Notes under the pieces: model-generated
What the model was told of the DNA's origin: nothing
The model's database searches: none
What the model saw: only the letters and a program-made list of their open reading frames with translations
Made by a program: the position numbers and the translations under genes
Shown here: piece by piece, positions 22,480 through 25,962 of the stretch
How positions within the stretch are numbered: the first letter of the stretch is position 1
How the letters are laid out: each line of letters starts with the position of its first letter
Assembly (NCBI GenBank): GCA_018715425.1
Contig: DVLR01000022.1
Location: forward strand, 1 to 25,962
DNA: 25,962 nt
Reading direction: 5' to 3'
From: Candidatus Merdenecus merdavium
GTDB taxonomy: Bacteria > Bacillota > Clostridia > Lachnospirales > Lachnospiraceae

Positions 22480-24288
22480 CTACTCAGTTTTTTTTATTTC
22501 GTCGTAAAGAATAGCTGGTATATGTACCATAATGGTTGTTCCTTCATCTGGTTCTGATTGAATGGTGATTCCGTATTCTTGACCATAGTATAATTTGATC
22601 CTTTCATTAACATTGTTAATTCCAATTCCTGAACCTTTTCCTTTTGGATCTACCTTGCCTTCCATGATTCTTTCTACCACTTCCCTTGTCATACCAAATC
22701 CATTATCTTCTATATAAATGAAAATATCCTCCTCCTCTTTTAGAGCATATATTCTAATTTCACCATCCCCGTCCATAAATTCCATTCCATGATATATGGC
22801 ATTTTCAACTAGAGGCTGAAGAACAAGTTTGATGGTAGAATATTTCTCAATTTCTTCATCTATTTCTATAAAGTATTTAAATCGATTTTTAAACCTCATG
22901 TTCTGAATGGTGAGATAGCTTCTTACGTGTTCTATTTCATTCTTTATGGATATAATACTTTGCCCTTTACTTAAGCTAATCCTAAAAAACCTTGATAATG
23001 CCATGACCACTTTTACCGCTTCTGATTTCTTTTCATTCTCAATCATCCACACAATAATATCTAAGGTATTATATAGAAAATGAGGATTGATTTGTGACTG
23101 TAGTACGTTTAATTCATTTTTTCTCTTGGTTTTCTCGGCTCTTACACTATCATCCATTAACTTTTTTATTCTAGCTGCCATCTTCTGAATCGATACTCCC
23201 AAATGATGAACCTCATGTACACCAATCACTTCTATTTCTGCCTCTAGATCACCTTTGGCCAGTAACTCTACCGATTTTTCTAATTTCAATATTGGAAGAG
23301 ATACTTTCGAAGATATAAATGAATTGATCAGAAATAAAATGAAAGTAAAAAATAAGATTAAAAATCCAATAAATAAGTTGTTTTTTAGCCCATTTAATTG
23401 AATCCCTTTTTGAGGAGTCACTCCTATAATCTTCCATCCAGTATATCCTACTGATTTTACACTGATGACTCTATCTTCTCCTTGATACTGTTCTTCATAA
23501 ATACCATCCTTATATTGAGAAACCACCTCATGATTCTCTTGATATTCTCCCGATGCAATTAAAGATTCCATGGGATGATATATCATCTCTCCCGTTTTAT
23601 CAACAAGATATAGATACCCTCCATTGCCTAAGGTAACATCATTAAATATGAGTTCTAGCATACCGTACTGTAACTCAATCAAAAGCACTCCTGTAGAAGT
23701 TTGAGTTCCTTTATTTACTTGCACCGCTCTGCTTAAAGAAATTACCCAAGGGAACTGATCATCTGTTGTCTCAAACAAATTCTGTATTTCTGGATTGGAA
23801 AAATGCATATTCTCTTTCTTATCCATGGCAACTTGATACCATTTAGAGTTTGTCACATCCACTTTTTCCTTTACCGTCGATGCCGGTGTGGCAACGATTA
23901 GTTCTCCATCTTCTCCAAATAAAGCAATGTTAAACATGGATTCCCTATTTGTATCATAGAGCAACTGGAATTTACTCTCCATATTATCGGTTTCTATATC
24001 ACTATTTTTGATCACATTATAATATAGAGAATCTGACACCTTCATCATATTTCTTAGATAAATAGTTAAGGTATTATTGACCTGTTCAATAATACCTTGG
24101 CTCTCTTTTTGAATCGTACTTTGCAATTGATTGTTCAGCCTGCTATAAAGTGATATAGCGATAAATAAGGACATCACAACTGCTGAAATGGTAAAGGAAA
24201 CCCAAATAGTATACCTAAGGCTTAATCGATGATATAATTCATATCTTTTATCATATATTTTTTTCAATGGATTTTTCCGTTTTTTCAT
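22480..24288 (-). CDS. YesM-type sensor histidine kinase
   Basis: 602 residues from ATG 24288, preceded by GGGGAAGAAG; the first 38 bases overlap the response regulator, and a longer frame upstream has no ribosome site. Order: helix (about 25-48), a large extracellular dCache-like domain (about 50-315), helix (about 320-340), HAMP, then the His_kinase domain with QSQINPHFLYNTLD (phospho-accepting His near residue 400). The HATPase domain follows, with LQPLVENAIYHG, DNGFGM and GSGIGINNVNERIKLYYG. This is the YesM/LytS-like family that works with AraC-type response regulators in sugar uptake. The partner is the overlapping regulator gene. The two anchored sugar-binding proteins downstream may feed it the signal. 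Confidence 0.92.
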   Translation of the reverse strand: MKKRKNPLKKIYDKRYELYHRLSLRYTIWVSFTISAVVMSLFIAISLYSRLNNQLQSTIQKESQGIIEQVNNTLTIYLRNMMKVSDSLYYNVIKNSDIETDNMESKFQLLYDTNRESMFNIALFGEDGELIVATPASTVKEKVDVTNSKWYQVAMDKKENMHFSNPEIQNLFETTDDQFPWVISLSRAVQVNKGTQTSTGVLLIELQYGMLELIFNDVTLGNGGYLYLVDKTGEMIYHPMESLIASGEYQENHEVVSQYKDGIYEEQYQGEDRVISVKSVGYTGWKIIGVTPQKGIQLNGLKNNLFIGFLILFFTFILFLINSFISSKVSLPILKLEKSVELLAKGDLEAEIEVIGVHEVHHLGVSIQKMAARIKKLMDDSVRAEKTKRKNELNVLQSQINPHFLYNTLDIIVWMIENEKKSEAVKVVMALSRFFRISLSKGQSIISIKNEIEHVRSYLTIQNMRFKNRFKYFIEIDEEIEKYSTIKLVLQPLVENAIYHGMEFMDGDGEIRIYALKEEEDIFIYIEDNGFGMTREVVERIMEGKVDPKGKGSGIGINNVNERIKLYYGQEYGITIQSEPDEGTTIMVHIPAILYDEIKKTE

Positions 24289-25906
24289 TCTTCTTCCCCA
24301 TGCTATTACTACTTCTGTATTTCGTAGGAGATACTCCAAATTTCTTTTTAAAGACATAACTAAAATAATTTTGTTCCGTATAGCCAACTTTAGTGGCAAT
24401 CATATAAGTTTTATCTTCCGTTTTATATAATAATTCAGCGGCATTCTTTAAGCGAAGGTCTGTTAAATAATTAATATAACTCAATCCAGTTTCTTTTTTA
24501 AAAACGGTGGAAAAATATGCAGAGCTGATATTTAAATGTTTACAGATGATATCCACCGATAAATCTGGATTCATATAGTTCTGCTGGATATAGAGTTTTG
24601 CCTCTGAAACAATATTTTTAATTGTATTATCACGTTCCAAATTTAGATTTTCCCCTATTTTCTTTGCCACCTTAAGAAGCCAGCTCCCCAACTTATCCTT
24701 ATCCCTTAATTCGGTCATCAATTCTAAATAGTCTTTATCACTTCCAAAGATACTCTTATCATCTAGGTCGTATCTTTGAATTAAATCTGTAATCTCGCTC
24801 ATAATTCCAATGATATAAGCTTGGTACTGTCTCCTATGAATTTTGGCAGTATAGAGAGGCTCTACAATTTTTTCTACCGCATAATCAATATCCTTATGAG
24901 TGCCAAATTTTATAGATGAAATGAGTAATTCACATGTATTCCCCTCTAAAATAAAATCTGGATTACGAACCTGCTCCACGTCCTCGATATATATGGTACT
25001 TCCGACTCCCTCAATCGCCTCATATCCCGCTGCATCTTTTGCCTCCTGATAAGACTTGTTTAGTTCTTCTAGATCATCGCATAACATTCCCACTCCTATG
25101 GTAATATCAATATGTAAAAACTTCTTGCACTCCTTACAAATAGAATTATAGACGGTTAACAGATCACTGATATCCTGATCTTGGGAAAGTCCTGCTATAA
25201 AATATAGCTCTGAGGAACTCTGTACGATTTCATATTTACAGAATGTTTTCATTGTCTCACCAGCAATGTGAGTAACCGAAATAGGAAGTAGCTCCCCTTC
25301 TCCAGAAAAACCCGATTCTGTTCTTTCATAAATATGAATGTTGATATTGGCTACAGACCATTTTTTAGCACCGTAAAGATGGCTATTAAATTCTAATAAA
25401 GAAGATTGAATTTTGCTTTTATCTATTTTTCCATTGAGAAGATCCATGAGAAAGTGCTCTTTGAGAATAGGTATATCTCGAAGATATTTCTGTCTCAAAA
25501 ACTCCACATCTCGTCTATCCTCCATTTCTTTATCCAATGTTCGCTTCATATTTCTTAATATTTTATTTAATTCAGATGCATCAATTGGCTTTAAAATATA
25601 TTCCGATACATTGGATGCAATTGCTTGCTTTGCATACTCGAATTCATCATAACCCGAAAATATAATGATCTTGATCAATGGAAAACGTTGTTTCATCTTA
25701 CTTGCTAACTCTAGTCCGTCCATATAAGGCATACGAATATCTGTTAGTACTACATCTGGCTCCAGTGTTTCTAGTTTTTCTAAGGCATCTTGTCCATTAT
25801 CAGCTTCTGCAACTACTTGAAAACCAATGGAACCCCAATCTATTTTCTTTACCATACTCATTCTTACTTCTTCTTCATCATCAACTAATAGAATTTTATA
25901 TAACAT
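24251..25906 (-). CDS. YesN-type response regulator with AraC DNA-binding domain
   Basis: 551 residues from ATG 25906 with GAGGAG ahead; the TTG five codons upstream overlaps that site. The receiver domain has acidic Asp9-Asp10, the phospho-accepting Asp56 in LTDIRMP, and a KP in ILKPID. A long middle region (about 125-430) of the YesN linker type contains ITIGVGMLCDDLEELNKSYQEA, a GGDEF-like remnant common here. The C-terminal AraC domain (about 440-540) has two helix-turn-helix units: LSVDIICKHLNISSAYFSTVFKKE and, later, YMIATKVGYTEQNYFSYVFKKKFG. It is first in the operon with the kinase and most likely activates mglBAC or its own operon. Upstream DNA in the last 56 bases has GATAAT but is too short to judge a promoter. 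Confidence 0.92.
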   Translation of the reverse strand: MLYKILLVDDEEEVRMSMVKKIDWGSIGFQVVAEADNGQDALEKLETLEPDVVLTDIRMPYMDGLELASKMKQRFPLIKIIIFSGYDEFEYAKQAIASNVSEYILKPIDASELNKILRNMKRTLDKEMEDRRDVEFLRQKYLRDIPILKEHFLMDLLNGKIDKSKIQSSLLEFNSHLYGAKKWSVANINIHIYERTESGFSGEGELLPISVTHIAGETMKTFCKYEIVQSSSELYFIAGLSQDQDISDLLTVYNSICKECKKFLHIDITIGVGMLCDDLEELNKSYQEAKDAAGYEAIEGVGSTIYIEDVEQVRNPDFILEGNTCELLISSIKFGTHKDIDYAVEKIVEPLYTAKIHRRQYQAYIIGIMSEITDLIQRYDLDDKSIFGSDKDYLELMTELRDKDKLGSWLLKVAKKIGENLNLERDNTIKNIVSEAKLYIQQNYMNPDLSVDIICKHLNISSAYFSTVFKKETGLSYINYLTDLRLKNAAELLYKTEDKTYMIATKVGYTEQNYFSYVFKKKFGVSPTKYRSSNSMGKKNEKTEKSIEKNI

Positions 25907-25962
25907 CACATATCTCCTCAATTAGTATTATCATTCACTCTTTTACTATATGCTATATATTA

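Noticed and set aside
24289..24399. Longer N-terminus of the histidine kinase
   Set aside because: It has no ribosome site and lies within the regulator's C-terminal coding sequence. ATG 24288 has GGGGAAGAAG in front and begins the usual basic segment before the first helix.

Overview
The window is low-GC, A+T-rich DNA with strong AGGAGG ribosome binding sites, SigA-type promoters and rho-independent terminators. A type III glutamine synthetase, a class II aldolase, a YesN/YesM-type two-component pair, an Mgl sugar transporter and a hemerythrin-like protein together point to an anaerobic Clostridia genome, most likely Lachnospiraceae-like. That assignment is inference from gene content. No transposase, phage, tRNA, rRNA or CRISPR array was seen, so this looks like chromosomal backbone.

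Layout. 1-984 (minus): a partial YitT-family membrane protein and a divergent WecG/TagA-like protein behind a good promoter. 1197-2470 (plus): a CRP-type palindrome placed exactly at -41.5 of a promoter, an unrecognised 200-residue protein and a hemerythrin-like protein. 2521-7397 (minus): an ABC ATPase, a giant coiled-coil FtsX-type permease and a glyoxalase-fold enzyme. 7724-8843: divergent ohrR and a glutathione-peroxidase-family gene with OhrR-like sites over both promoters. 8896-9280 (plus): an apparent noncoding RNA (see below). 9345-13540 (minus): glnN, fba and a diacylglycerol-kinase-family gene. 13736-14470 (plus): a fabG-like reductase. 14471-14698 (minus): a decayed lgt gene, not reported by simple ORF finding. 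14717-16096 (minus): an L,D-transpeptidase. 16315-25906 (minus): a sugar regulon of response regulator, histidine kinase, two membrane-anchored sugar-binding proteins, mglB, mglA, mglC and a small membrane protein.

The most striking object is at 8896-9280, between the convergent gpx and glnN genes. A near-consensus promoter (TTTACA-17-TAAAAT, extended -10) leads into a 5' hairpin. Then come 13 copies of the 11-nt motif TAC(G/A)AAAGATA, and the element ends in a 15-bp terminator hairpin with a T run. The copies are arranged as pairs 15-17 nt apart repeating about every 43 nt, with G and A variants largely alternating. The region is full of stop codons and has no plausible ORF. It has the layout of a protein-sequestering (sponge) RNA of the CsrB/CrcZ kind, but with a motif that fits neither CsrA nor any family I recognise.

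In the sugar regulon, the two anchored binding proteins resemble the calcium-loop galactose-binding family of MglB and sit next to a YesM-type kinase. The simplest model is that they bind sugar outside the cell and signal through the kinase to the AraC-type regulator, which switches on mglBAC. This parallels the XylFII-LytS arrangement known from solventogenic clostridia. An intergenic stem-loop after mglB could give the binding protein higher expression than the ATPase and permease.
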